Shown: positions 1 to 9,453 of the stretch, piece after piece
Numbering within the stretch: position 1 is the stretch's first letter
Layout of the letters: the number at the start of each line of letters is the position of its first letter
From: Conchocele bisecta
Taxonomy: Eukaryota; Mollusca; Bivalvia; Lucinida; Thyasiridae
DNA: 64,000 nucleotides
Direction of reading: 5' to 3'
Assembly (NCBI GenBank): GCA_029237695.1
Contig: JAQRGA010000032.1
Location: forward strand, 152,257 to 216,256
Notes under the pieces: model-generated
The model's database searches: none
The model's input: the letters and a program-made list of their open reading frames with translations, nothing else
What the model was told of the DNA's origin: nothing
Position numbers and translations under genes: made by a program

Positions 1-623
1 ATAAATAAAACCAGAATACAAAGTAAGAAAAGTTGCGCAAAATAATAAGATAACGCCAATTTTGAAGCTTAAGCAAGTCAAATATAGGTATTGTTGATAA
101 AGTAAATAAAAATAGAATTGCAAAAATTTGTACAAAAGTTTTTACTTTACTAATAAACAAAACATTAATCATTGAACGCTGGCCAATTGAACTCATCCAT
201 TCCCTTAAGGCTGATATTACTAAAAATAAAATTTCTCTAAAAATAATAATTAAAGCGCAAACTACAATAATTACCAAGTAGAGAATCAACTTAAAGGGTA
301 AAAATCAACCAATAAAACCAATGCCCAATATTTGAAAACGCCATTAACTTAATCTGCAACAGGGTCTAAAAAAGCATCCAACCTATTTTTGAAGTCATAA
401 TTTTTAGCTTCCTTGCTAAATAACCATCTAAATTAATCCGTAGCACTAATAACTCAGCATAAACCACATGTTTTAGCGTAAAATTAATCCAATGTACAAA
501 AATAGGTGGTTATTTTTTCGGTGTAAACTAAGGCTGTAGATAAAATACAAAAATAACAAACCAATGGCAGCAGTAAAATTCTTGATAAAGTATTAAAAAT
601 ATTGGGTAATTGTTCCAATTCAT
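1..623 (-). pseudogene. pgsA: CDP-diacylglycerol--glycerol-3-phosphate 3-phosphatidyltransferase (PgsA), broken and cut by the window edge
   Basis: PgsA makes phosphatidylglycerol phosphate, the committed step to phosphatidylglycerol and cardiolipin, at the inner membrane. Reading the minus strand in shifting frames gives the family hallmarks in order: an N-terminus like NIFNTLSRILLLPLV, a DAFLDPVADKLM-type CDP-alcohol phosphotransferase segment near 400-350, and SALREWMSSIGQRS near 215-175. The C-terminus runs off the left edge. Several indels split the frame, and the ATG at 623 is the likely start. The membrane enzyme is essential in most bacteria, so the breaks are probably sequence errors. 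The neighbour is a tRNA-Arg on the same strand. Confidence 0.75.
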
Positions 624-676
624 AAGTTAAGTAATTTTTTTCAAAATTCAAAATTGAAAGCAAAACAAAAAATTAA

Positions 677-762
677 GGTGCGCCTCGGCAGGAGTTCCCG
701 AACCTGCAACCCGCTTCGGTTCGTAAGCCCGAGTACTCCTATCCAGTTGAGCTACGAAGCGC
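677..762 (-). tRNA. tRNA-Arg (anticodon ACG), with extra G bases
   Basis: The reverse complement folds as a tRNA-Arg: acceptor GCGCTTC, D-loop AGCTCAACTGGATA, anticodon loop ending TTACGAA, T-arm GTTCG, and a 3' end GCACC. Four short G runs are each one base too long (D-arm, anticodon stem, variable loop, T-loop), so it would not fold as written. Removing one G from each restores a normal cloverleaf of about 77 nt. The surplus G pattern matches the homopolymer errors seen in nearby genes. Confidence 0.8.
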
Positions 763-1081
763 AAATTGTCACATTTAAAGGTTAGTTATTCTATTGATTT
801 TTTTATCTGTCCGTATATAGAATACTGTTCTGATAAAAAGCGAAAAACGCCCTTGTATTTTGTAACTTTTTAAAAGTGACAATTACAAGATTACAAACGT
901 TACGTTTCGGTTTATTTTTATCTGGTACATAATATAAATATTACTTAATGAAAAATATCTTGTATTTTCACATTTTCACGACTTTATTTTTAACTTACCA
1001 AAGTTAAAATTAAAAAAAAAAATGTTTATTTTTATAAACAATAAGATAAAATATAGTAAAGCGACAAATTATACGCATAAT
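763..1081. other. Noncoding gap, nothing recognised
   Basis: This AT-rich stretch lies between tRNA-Arg and the end of murF. I see no reading frame or RNA fold that I can support on either strand, only A and T runs. In a dcw-type cluster mraY would follow murF, but no MraY-like sequence is visible here. Confidence 0.5.
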
Positions 1082-2449
1082 TTAATCGATAATTTTGTTC
1101 TAAATTTTGCCTAATTCTTGAGCCCTTGAGAAAAGAAACTGGTGCAGTTTGTATGTTGCTTAAGTGTTGTTAGCAGTTTCAGCGTATTATTATTAAAGTT
1201 TAACGTTAACGCCGTAAATCAGACTGATAACTATATATATGGTCCAATAATTCAGTGATATTTTGCAATAATGCCAATTTTGGCATGATAGTCATTTAGA
1301 TTTCATGACCTAATTCTGCCATATATCCTATATATCTGCAATTTTCTTTACTTACCAGAAAAAATTACTTAACACATTCAATAAAGCGTAATTTACTAAG
1401 AGCTTGGGTCCTGGCAATTGTAAGTGTCCATCAATAATAGTTTAGATTAGATCGTTTTAATAATGTTTAATTCAGCCTTTTGTTTTTCAGCTTGTTGTGT
1501 TTTCCCAAACCTTGTTTTAATAGTGTTGGAATATCAATATCTTAAGGCATTAACACAAGCAACTTTGCCTGCTAAGGCATTATCAACTATTATGTTTCTA
1601 CCAAGTAAGTTGTTTAAAGTAATAGTGGATTTTTTTTATCAAAGAATTTAAATCAAAATTATTATATTAATTAAAAATTGCTGGCAAAACAAAAATATCA
1701 TCCACCATCGCCAAAACTAAATATCACCAGTAAAAAATGGTTTTGGGTATTGGACAATAATTATTCTTAAGAATTTGTTTTGATGAGTAAATTTCCAAAT
1801 TTCACCTTTAGATATTTAACTAAATTATTAAAACCACCAAAATTCACCAAATAATGCGCATCAAAGCGAGTTTGATTACTACCGCAACATCTGGGCTTGC
1901 AATATCACGTAAGATTGGCAATTTTCACCCAAACAAATGGATTAGCATCCCATTTCAATGACAGCACATAACTGGAGTTTCCTCTTTTATTATTTAAGTA
2001 AGGTCATTGGCACACCGATGTGGTTAATTTAAATTTGCCTATTTGGGTTGCATAAAGATTGGTGCCTATTTAATTGAAGAATATTTTTTTTAACATATAT
2101 TCTTAGTGGTTGTTTTGCCATTACTACCAGTAATTGCAATCACCTTTGGGCTGATATTGTGTAAGTGCCAAGTGGCAATTTTACTGAGTGCATTTTGTGT
2201 ATTTTCCACTATTAAAGTAGGCAAATTCGAGCCTACTTCTTTATTAACAATTAGTGCTACAGCGCCCATTTTTTGCGCCTGATGAATGTAGTCGTGCGCA
2301 TCAAAATTATTCCCACACAGAGCAACAAATAATGCACCATCCATACGCTTTCTAGTGTCTGTGCATACATCTCTAAAGGCGACATCGTTTACGTGAATTG
2401 TATTGATATTTAATACTTTAGCAATGGCGTGTGTATTAGATAACAGCAT
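1082..2449 (-). pseudogene. murF: UDP-N-acetylmuramoyl-tripeptide--D-alanyl-D-alanine ligase (MurF), broken
   Basis: MurF adds D-Ala-D-Ala to the peptidoglycan precursor in the cytoplasm. The first 119 codons (2449-2090) are intact and end in the ATP-binding loop AITGSNGKTTTK. The rest is recoverable only in shifting frames: NALAGKVACVNAL near 1580-1540, a DTYN-PSS segment near 1400, MAELGHES near 1320-1295 and a C-terminal LKGSR near 1120. The ATG at 2449 overlaps the stop of the upstream remnant (TAATG). Length about 1370 nt fits the usual 450 residues. The switch from clean to broken falls just after the P-loop, inside the gene. MurF is essential, so this is probably a sequencing problem. 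Confidence 0.85.
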
Positions 2450-2700
2450 TATTGTTTTGTTTGTAAAATCTTACCAACCCCTTTAAATAATTCTAAAATC
2501 GAAAAATCTAAGATTTTAGCGATATTAATTAAATGTATCAAATTATATCGTTTATTATTTATTCCTGCTTCAATAAAAGAAATTAAACCAACGGACTTAT
2601 ATTCCATTTGGTCAATGGTTAGAAGTTAGCCATGATATTTTCTGCTTTTTTCTTTCATGCTCTATATTTACAAAAACGATTTTTCGAGAGTTAAATCTAT
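2449..2700 (-). pseudogene. XRE-type helix-turn-helix regulator, remnant
   Basis: Minus-strand translation in two frames gives ERKKQKISWLT, then VGLISFIEAG and NLIHLINIAKILDFSILELF. This is the pattern of a Cro/C1 helix-turn-helix domain: a recognition helix ending in S-IE-G, followed by a LL-IAKALDVSLSELF-type helix pair. At least one frameshift and one stop interrupt it. Its stop overlaps the murF ATG by one base. It sits between murE and murF, where a regulator is not expected. It may be a relic of an inserted element or a real small regulator hidden by sequence errors. No target can be suggested. Confidence 0.45.
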
Positions 2701-3145
2701 TATTTCTATATCTATTCTAATGTAATTTTTTATATTTTCATTTAAAGAACGCCTAATAAAAAGTTTATTTTTTTATGGTTATCGCCCACAATTTAAAAAT
2801 ATTATTACTAGTTTTTTTTATAAATTAATAAATAATATAGAGTAATAACATTAAAATACAATTAAAAGTAGCTGTATTGTCAATTTAGTTTGCCACCTCA
2901 ATCTAAGTAAAAAAAAGTAAAGAATATGTATTTTGGTTAGGCGTTTGTTTCATCAAAATTCAAACAGTAGATTTAGGTAGCTTGACTACTAAATACAAAA
3001 GAAATAACTGGAAAACATTGATTTGAATGCGTTTAAACAGTAACTGGTTGATTAAAGAGAAATGTACTGATTTTTTTACAGATAGTATTACAGCAAATGG
3101 TGTAGCAACTATGGTCGATAAGTTCTGGAAATCAGCCTTAGTGTA

Positions 3146-3397
3146 ATGGGCTTTAACCGTTTTAATCTACAGGAAAACTATTCACCTTTTGTAAAATTAG
3201 GTTGGCATTCTTGGGATTTAAAAATAACTAACACTATAACGGAAATAAATGTAGATGACAATGGCGATGATGAATTTTATAGCGTTGATATAGATGGAAA
3301 AATTAACGAGACAATGAAATATCGTGTTGAGTTTGAGCGTATGAAAATAAATAGTGATGATGTGGATGATATTGGCTTGTTGTTTGATTTTTATTGA
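3146..3397 (+). CDS. Hypothetical protein, 83 residues, unrecognised
   Basis: This open frame encodes an acidic protein rich in Asp and Asn (DDNGDDEFYSVDIDG, SDDVDDIGLLFDF). It opens with an ATG after a weak GTGTAATGG context and no clear ribosome binding site. Coding sequence may extend further upstream in another frame (3000-3145), which would make this a C-terminal fragment. It runs antisense to its neighbours and overlaps the predicted 3' end of murE by a few bases. I recognise no family. The regular amino-acid use suggests real coding sequence rather than chance. Confidence 0.35.
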   Translation: MGFNRFNLQENYSPFVKLGWHSWDLKITNTITEINVDDNGDDEFYSVDIDGKINETMKYRVEFERMKINSDDVDDIGLLFDFY

Positions 3398-4976
3398 ATT
3401 AGATAAACTACATTCTGAACAATTTGCACATCATTTAAATTAACAGTTTTTGCCTTCAACGTTGGTAGTTTCGATGCCCGTTTCCAGCTATAATAGCCTT
3501 CGTTTTCACCTAAAGTGGTAACAGCCTTTCAATGGCTAGTTGTCTGTCCTAAGGTGAGATTGACCTTCGTAACTATCATCAATACCAGTGAGGATATCAT
3601 TTTTTAATTAATAGCTTTGGGTCTTCATCTCCTTGGGATTTGTCGTTTGGTTACAAATAAGTGTGTTAGCTAATTTTGAAGCAATTCATTAACCCATTTA
3701 TTTTTGCACATTTATCTTGATCACGATTGCCACCACCCAATCAACCAAATACTACTCGGATAATTGAGTGTTGGATAGTGTTCTTTCTTGTGGCAAGGTG
3801 CTAATGGCAATTTATTTTGCATAGCATCCTGGTGTAATGGGCATTAATTCTATCCATACTAAACAGAATTGTCAACTTTTTTGCATTCTTCCTGGTGGTG
3901 GATTTGAGGCTTTAATGTAAGCAGTGGAAATAAAAATTTTCTCATTGCCTAAATCCACCAAAAGTATTTAAGTAACATTGAATTGCCGATAAAAATATTG
4001 TAGTAAGTTAAAATTTTCCTAAAAAAGGCATCTTCAAAAACATTGATTATTTTTGCAATGGTGACTAAAAAGCCTTGTTCAGTTGTTTTGATATTATCAA
4101 AACATATTATTCCATATTATTCAAAATAATAATTTTTCTAACCCTTAAGCGGCGATTATAAAAATTAGCGATAAATGTTTAATATCATCGTGGTTAAACG
4201 GAATTGCAAATTACTACACTTTTTAATGAATTAACAATCGTTCATAGAGCTTTAGTTTGTTGATCAGCTTTCTAAATCTTTTGTGAATAAAATCTAAATG
4301 ATCTTGTGTAAGAATTGGTCCAAAGAGCATGCGTAAATGTTAATGCCCAGTAAATTCTAGTCTTGTTCAATGCCAATGTTGAACGGATAATTTCCAACAC
4401 AGCTGTTTTTACAATGCCATCCTTTGTTTTGCGTATCCCATACCAAGTGCTGCGATAAAAGGTAAGGTTCAAAATATCAAGGTGTAGTTTGGCGTCAGAA
4501 TAATGCACAGAAATGGCTAATGCCAAGCGTAACCATGAGCCCATTTGTTTAATGCCTAACGTGTCCTAGTAAAGTTTGTGAGACAAAACAAGCCTCCAGA
4601 AGTTTTAAACCAATTGTGCCAGTAATTCCAATACACCTATTTTTAAAGCATCCCTATACCATTTGTGCCGAATTCCAATTACACCTATTTTTAAAGCATC
4701 CCTATACATTTGTTGTGCTAAAGTAGCCAAATACTTAGATAAGTCATAAATGCAAATAGCAGGTATGCTACATTCAATATATTTTGAATCAATTAATACA
4801 CACGTACACCCTTTATCAATAGCTTGTTCAATATAGTCTGCACCATGGCTTTTTGCGCCTTGTAAGGCAATAAATACATCGCCATTTTGTACCTGTTGTG
4901 AATTAAGGCACAAACCTTGGACAATAAAGTCGAAATTAGTTGGAGCTATATTGTGAAGTAATTGTTGAATATTCAT
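3391..4976 (-). pseudogene. murE: UDP-N-acetylmuramoylalanyl-D-glutamate--2,6-diaminopimelate ligase (MurE), broken
   Basis: MurE adds meso-diaminopimelate to the peptidoglycan precursor. The N-terminal 100 codons are clean (MNIQQLLHNIAP, LCLNSQQVQNGDVFIALQG). The frame is then lost around the ATP-binding loop, where a 48-nt tandem duplication lies. Further pieces can be read in shifting frames: NDILTGIDDSYEGQ near 3610-3560 and AGNGHRNYQ near 3480-3450, the latter matching the family GKGHE-YQ motif, then NDVQIVQN at the C-terminus. The stop at 3391 is tentative. The gene is essential, so the damage is probably technical. It is separated from murF by about 940 nt, although the two are normally adjacent. 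Confidence 0.85.
4612..4707 (-). repeat. Tandem duplication of about 48 nt inside murE
   Basis: Two imperfect copies, 4612-4660 and 4661-4707, share TTTTTAAAGCATCCCTATAC and flanks. Both encode RDALKIGV, the strand leading into the MurE P-loop. Only one copy is expected in MurE. The duplication lies exactly where clean coding sequence changes to frameshifted sequence, so it looks like an unresolved overlap between two assembly pieces. Confidence 0.85.
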
Positions 4977-5042
4977 ATTAGATATTATAAGAGAAATTAA
5001 GTAGATAATAGTTTGTTTAAGAATATTATAATTTAGTGATAA

Positions 5043-5051
5043 TGTTATAAT
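5043..5051 (+). promoter_or_regulatory. Extended -10 promoter element upstream of soxB
   Basis: TGTTATAAT is a perfect -10 hexamer preceded by a TGN extension, 52 bases before the soxB start. No good -35 hexamer lies at the right distance, which is tolerated by extended -10 promoters. The element sits in the divergent region between murE and soxB. Confidence 0.4.
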
Positions 5052-5103
5052 TTGCGTTTAAAAGAGTAGAATCACACGCTTGTTTATACTAAAGGAAGAA
5101 AAT

Positions 5104-6992
5104 ATGTCTTTAACACGTAGGGAGTTTATCAAAGTATTGGGCGCTGGCTCGGCAGCAGGATTAATTGGTGGTTGCGGCAATGATGCAGATAAATTATCTT
5201 CTCAGGATAATATGTATGAAGTTGCAAAGACAGGTAACGCACGTATTTTGCACATTACTGATACGCATGGTAATTTGCTACCGAACTATTTTCGTGAGCC
5301 GAATGTGAATCTTGGTTTTGGCAATACTTTTGGTAAATTACCACATGTAGTTGGCAATAAATTACTAAAAAAAATTGGCGTTAAGCCTGATTCGCTAGAG
5401 GCCTATGCATTTACTTATAATAACTTTGAAGAACTTGCAGCTAAATATGGCAAGACAGGTGGTTTTGGGCAAATTAAAACTGTGCTAGATTCACTTAGAG
5501 AAAGTGCAGGTGGTGTGCAAAATACTTTGACTGTTGACGGTGGTGATACATGGCAGGGCTCTGGTACTTCACTTTGGACACGTGGTGCCGATATGGTTGA
5601 GGCTTGCAATATGTTAAGTGTTGATGTAATGGTCGGACATTGGGAATTTACTTATAAAGAAGAAGAAACGTTAAAAAATATCGGTTTTTTTAAAGGTGAT
5701 TTTTTAGGTCAAAATGTGCGTATTTTAGAGAACTCTTTGATGGGCGATGAATACATCACTATGACGGAAAAATATGATGGTAGAGGGCTTTACAATGAGA
5801 TGACGCGTTGCCATTCAAACCTTATGTGATTAAAAATGTTGGTGGGCATCGTATTGCAGTGATTGGGCAGGCATTCCCTAGAACATCAAACGCCAACCCT
5901 CAAAAATACTTTTTCCCAGATTGGTCATTCGGTTTGCGTGAAGAGGAAATGAGTGCATTAGTGGCCGATATTCGTGAAAATGAAAAACCTGATGCGGTGA
6001 TTGTGGTTTCTCATAATGGTATGGATGTAGATATAAAAATGGCATCGCGCGTGGTTGGTATTGATGCTATTTTCGGCGGGCATACGCATGATGGAATACC
6101 TAAGCCTATTGAAGTGAAAAATGTAGGTGGTATTACTGTGGTTACTAATGCAGGTTGTTCAGGGAAATATATTGGCATTATGGATTTAAACATTAAAGAC
6201 CATAAAGTTATGGGTTATAACTACAAAATGTTACCGATAATTACCAATTTAATCAAACCTGATGCAGCAGTTGTGTCATATATTAATAGGATGCGCAATA
6301 CTAAATATGACAAAAATGTGGTAGAAGCACGAAGTAGCACAATGAGCAATAACCCAGATCGCTTAGATAAAACTTTTGATACGATTTTGACTGAGAAACT
6401 TTGCACTACTGAACAAACACTTTATCGTCGTGGTAATTTTATGGGTACTTGGGATCAGGTACTGGTTAATGCGCTACGCGCTGAATATGATGCGGACTTT
6501 GCGATGTCAGCAGGTGTACGTTGGGGCACATCAGTACCAGCAGGGCATGATGTTACTATGGAGGATTTGATGACTAATACTTCAATGACTTATGGTGAAA
6601 CTTATATGAACGAGTTAAAAGGTTCGCAGTTGAAAGATATTTTAGAAGGTATTGCTGAAAATCTATTTGTGCAAGATCCTTACTTACAATCAGGTGGAGA
6701 TATGGTGCGTATGGGTGGATTGGATTACACTATTGACCCTGTACAAAGTTTAGGTAATCGTATTAGTAATATTGTTGATGATGAAGGTACGATAATTGAT
6801 GCGAATAAATCTTATAAGGTATCTGGTTGGGCGCAAGTTAGCTCAGTAGGCAATGGTCGCTTGATGTGGGATGTAGCAGCGGATTATTTACGCAAACAAA
6901 AATATCTTAATCTTAAAAAAGTAAACCATCCAACTATTAAAGGCGTAAAGGGTAATCCAGGTATTGAAGACTATGCGGGAAAAACTATTTAA
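5104..6992 (+). pseudogene. soxB: Thiosulfohydrolase SoxB, one frameshift
   Basis: SoxB hydrolyses the protein-bound thiosulfate intermediate on SoxYZ and releases sulfate, in the periplasm. The ATG at 5104 has AAAGGAAG in front and opens a twin-arginine signal (TRREFIKVLGAGSAAG), so an upstream ATG at 5080 is less likely. Two-metal-site motifs of the 5'-nucleotidase fold are present: ITDTHGNLLP, VDGGDTWQGS, VGHWEFTY, SHNGMDVD and GGHTHDG. One missing base near 5795-5810 shifts the frame, and FKPYVIKNVGG resumes the family sequence. Everything else is clean, so the gene is probably functional. It leads a cluster with a DUF4395 protein and a HupE/UreJ protein. Other sox genes are not in the window. 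Confidence 0.93.
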
Positions 6993-6998
6993 ATTACT

Positions 6999-7748
6999 AT
7001 GATAACTTTAATTAAAAATACCTTTAAAAACCTTTGGTTTCGTGACTTAAAAGAGGAAAATGTGCATATTAATGAAATTGCTGTACGTATTCGTGCTGGC
7101 ATTTTGTTGATTATCCCTATTTATATGGTATTTACTCTTATCGATGTAGTGTATGGGCCAACTTGGGAGGTGACGCCTAATTCTATTGCGCTTGATACCT
7201 ATGATACTGATTTTGAAGATCGCATAATTTACAAAGTTGAGGCAACAAAAAGAGTGTTTGAATATGCTTTTCAGACTAAATTATTGATTTATGCTTTATT
7301 TGAAATGCTATTAGGTTTGTCAGTTATCGGATCAAGATTTTCTCCTACTATTTTATTAGCTAGTTTTTTGGCACTTGGCAAAAAAACTAAATGGAAACCA
7401 CTTAAACCAAAACGTTGTGCATGGTTATTAGGAGCAAGCTTTATTTCTGTATGTATTGTATTTTTTAATCCAGATACTATAGCATCATTGATCAATAATT
7501 CATTAGGTACCAGTATTCCTACTGATGAAAATTATATACCTTCTTGGTTGGCGTTGAATTTAGTATGGATGTGTTTATTATTTATGTGGTTAGAGGCAAT
7601 TATTGGTTATTGTGCAGGTTGTACACTTTATGCAATATTAGCGCACGCAGGCATTGTTAGTCGTCATTGCGATGTTTGTGATAATATTGATTGGGATAAA
7701 ATTAAACGCAAGAAGCAAGAAAGATTAGATAAAAAAAATAAGACATAA
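6999..7748 (+). CDS. DUF4395-family membrane protein
   Basis: This 249-residue protein has the DUF4395 opening (LWFRDLKEENVHINEIAVRIRAG) and about four hydrophobic segments: residues 30-50, 95-120, 140-160 and 185-215. The C-terminus carries a cysteine set, CAGC near 205 and CDVCD near 225, then a lysine-rich cytoplasmic tail. The function of the family is unknown. DUF4395 proteins are often found near thiol or sulfur genes, and here it starts 6 nt after soxB, so co-transcription is likely. The cysteine pairs would suit a redox or sulfur-relay role at the inner membrane, but that is inference. The frame is intact. Confidence 0.8.
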   Translation: MITLIKNTFKNLWFRDLKEENVHINEIAVRIRAGILLIIPIYMVFTLIDVVYGPTWEVTPNSIALDTYDTDFEDRIIYKVEATKRVFEYAFQTKLLIYALFEMLLGLSVIGSRFSPTILLASFLALGKKTKWKPLKPKRCAWLLGASFISVCIVFFNPDTIASLINNSLGTSIPTDENYIPSWLALNLVWMCLLFMWLEAIIGYCAGCTLYAILAHAGIVSRHCDVCDNIDWDKIKRKKQERLDKKNKT

Positions 7749-7757
7749 ATACTAAAA

Positions 7758-8873
7758 TTGTTAAGGTTTTTAACATTATTTTTATTGTTTTCAGGGGCAT
7801 TGATTGCAGACGTGATTAAACCTGCTTTAGTGGAAATCTCTATTTATCCTGATAAAAAACTTGATGTTGTTATTGACCTTAATCTTGAAGCTTTAATGAC
7901 TGGCATTGGCACACAGTATAAAAAAACTACTGATGCGCCAACTTCGGCAGAATATGACGAATTGCGTGCATTAGCGCCTTATATTCTACGCCAGCGTTTT
8001 AAAAATTTTGAGACCAAATTTCTAGATAAACTTCAGTTGAATATTAATAATCAAGTATCAAATTTGCATTTGAAGAATGTCAAAATTGACATCGTAGGTT
8101 ATAAAAAACGTTCAAGAAAAACTATACTTACTTATAGTACGCAACTTAGAGAATGGCCAAAAATTTTATCATGGCAATACGGTAAGGATTATGGTGATAG
8201 CGCTTTGCGTTATCAGATATTTAAAAAAGATGAGTATAATTGGAGTCAGTGGCAGTGGTTACGCAATGGTGCGTCTAGAGTAATTAACATCGATCATCCA
8301 GAACCTATTAGCACCATACAGCGTTTTTATCAATTTATTAGTATAGGATTTGACCATGTGATTCCCTTGGGTTGGGATCATATTTTATTTATTATTGGCA
8401 TGGCACTTTCTTCACTTTTGTGGAGAAGATTATTGTTATTAGTCAGTGTATTTACTTTAGCGCATACACTGACCTTAGGTTTGGCAATGATTGGTGCAGT
8501 AGAAGTATCGCCTCGCATTATTGAGCCATTAATTGCATTTTCTATTGCTTATGTGGCGATTGAGAATTTATTGACCAAGCAATCTATTAAGCGTAAAAGT
8601 ATTATTGTATTTTTATTTGGCTTGGTGCATGGCTTAGGTTTTGCTAGTATGCTTAAAAGTTTTGAAATGTCGCCAGATAATTTTCTAAGCACACTAATTG
8701 GCTTTAACATTGGAGTTGAGTTAGCTCAAAGTGTAATTGTATTAGGTGTAGTATTATTTTTATTTTTCATAAAAATATTAGGCTTAGATTATAAAAAAAT
8801 AGCAATTATTCCAATTTCAGTTTTTATCTCTTTTATTGGAATTTGGTGGGGGTTTGAGCGTATTATTGGGTAA
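7758..8873 (+). CDS. HupE/UreJ-family membrane protein
   Basis: The 371-residue product has a signal-like N-terminus (LRFLTLFLLFSGALIADV), a periplasmic domain of about 180 residues, then a six-helix C-terminal HupE/UreJ_2 domain. That domain shows FDHVIPLGWDHILFIIGM, TLAHTLTLGL and LVHGLGFASML; the histidines fit the family's proposed nickel or cobalt transport. The long extracytoplasmic N-domain is typical of the UreJ_2 subfamily, whose substrate is not established. The start shown is TTG; an ATA three codons earlier may be a misread ATG. It lies 10 nt downstream of the DUF4395 gene and appears to be the third gene of the soxB cluster. Confidence 0.8.
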   Translation: MLRFLTLFLLFSGALIADVIKPALVEISIYPDKKLDVVIDLNLEALMTGIGTQYKKTTDAPTSAEYDELRALAPYILRQRFKNFETKFLDKLQLNINNQVSNLHLKNVKIDIVGYKKRSRKTILTYSTQLREWPKILSWQYGKDYGDSALRYQIFKKDEYNWSQWQWLRNGASRVINIDHPEPISTIQRFYQFISIGFDHVIPLGWDHILFIIGMALSSLLWRRLLLLVSVFTLAHTLTLGLAMIGAVEVSPRIIEPLIAFSIAYVAIENLLTKQSIKRKSIIVFLFGLVHGLGFASMLKSFEMSPDNFLSTLIGFNIGVELAQSVIVLGVVLFLFFIKILGLDYKKIAIIPISVFISFIGIWWGFERIIG

Positions 8874-8880
8874 TAATCAG

Positions 8881-9104
8881 ATGCTTTTAGGTAATCCAGA
8901 TACTAGTGATATTAAACGTTTTTTGGTGAGTCCAAAAGAATGTGAAATTACTGGGCTTACTTGGAGTGCTGATAAAAAACAATGTTTGTAGGTGTACAAC
9001 ATCCTGGAGAGAAAGGCAATTCTGATTTTCCTGACAAACATGGCAATATATCAAGATCTAGTGTTATTGCTGTTTATCGTGAAGATGGTGGTACAATTGG
9101 ATAA
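8881..9104 (+). pseudogene. PhoX-type phosphatase (DUF839), C-terminal fragment
   Basis: The fragment starts MLLGNPDTSDIKRFLVSPKE and CEITGLTW, then after a one-base deletion near 8985 continues FVGVQHPGEKGNSDF and REDGGTIG to a stop. This is the C-terminal end of PhoX-like alkaline phosphatases, in which TGVTWTPD and QHPGE are conserved. Only about 75 of the usual 600 or more residues are present, beginning right after the HupE/UreJ stop with no ribosome binding site. Unlike other broken genes here, the N-terminal part is absent rather than frameshifted, so this is a good candidate for a true pseudogene left by a deletion. Confidence 0.7.
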
Positions 9105-9453
9105 ATTTAATTTGCAATTTTTAAAGTTATTTAAATAACTAACTAACAAATGGTTATTAAGGTGATTATATAACGATTAACCTCTTAATCATTCCTATCT
9201 TTAGCAATCCAGATTGATAATATAATCTAATATCTTGAAATTATCTGGTAGTTAGTCTTTTATTATTAATATAAAGCTACTAAGAATATCAATAAAATAT
9301 ACTCTAGGTTATTATATTATTAACTTTTGGAAATCAATCAAGGTGAAAGCAATATAATGATATAAAATAAATACACTCTAGTTGCCTTAAAGTTTATTTT
9401 TAAGCTTTTATTTGTTATTTTTCTTGAACCACTTAGAATAAGTAATGCTGGAA
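9105..9453. other. Noncoding gap between PhoX fragment and kdsD
   Basis: About 350 nt of AT-rich sequence between convergent units. A short inverted repeat, GATTAA-CCTC-TTAATC near 9175, is the only structure noticed and has no T tract. No coding remnant is recognised on either strand. Confidence 0.5.

Noticed and set aside
2090..4976. A new two-gene system made of short Mur-ligase-like proteins
   Set aside because: The two short frames are the intact N-termini of murF and murE; the missing domains are present downstream in other frames.
5795..5829. Programmed ribosomal frameshifting in soxB, cca, yqeY and cpdA
   Set aside because: No slippery heptamer, stop-codon context or downstream structure is shared by the sites, and these families are not known to use recoding.
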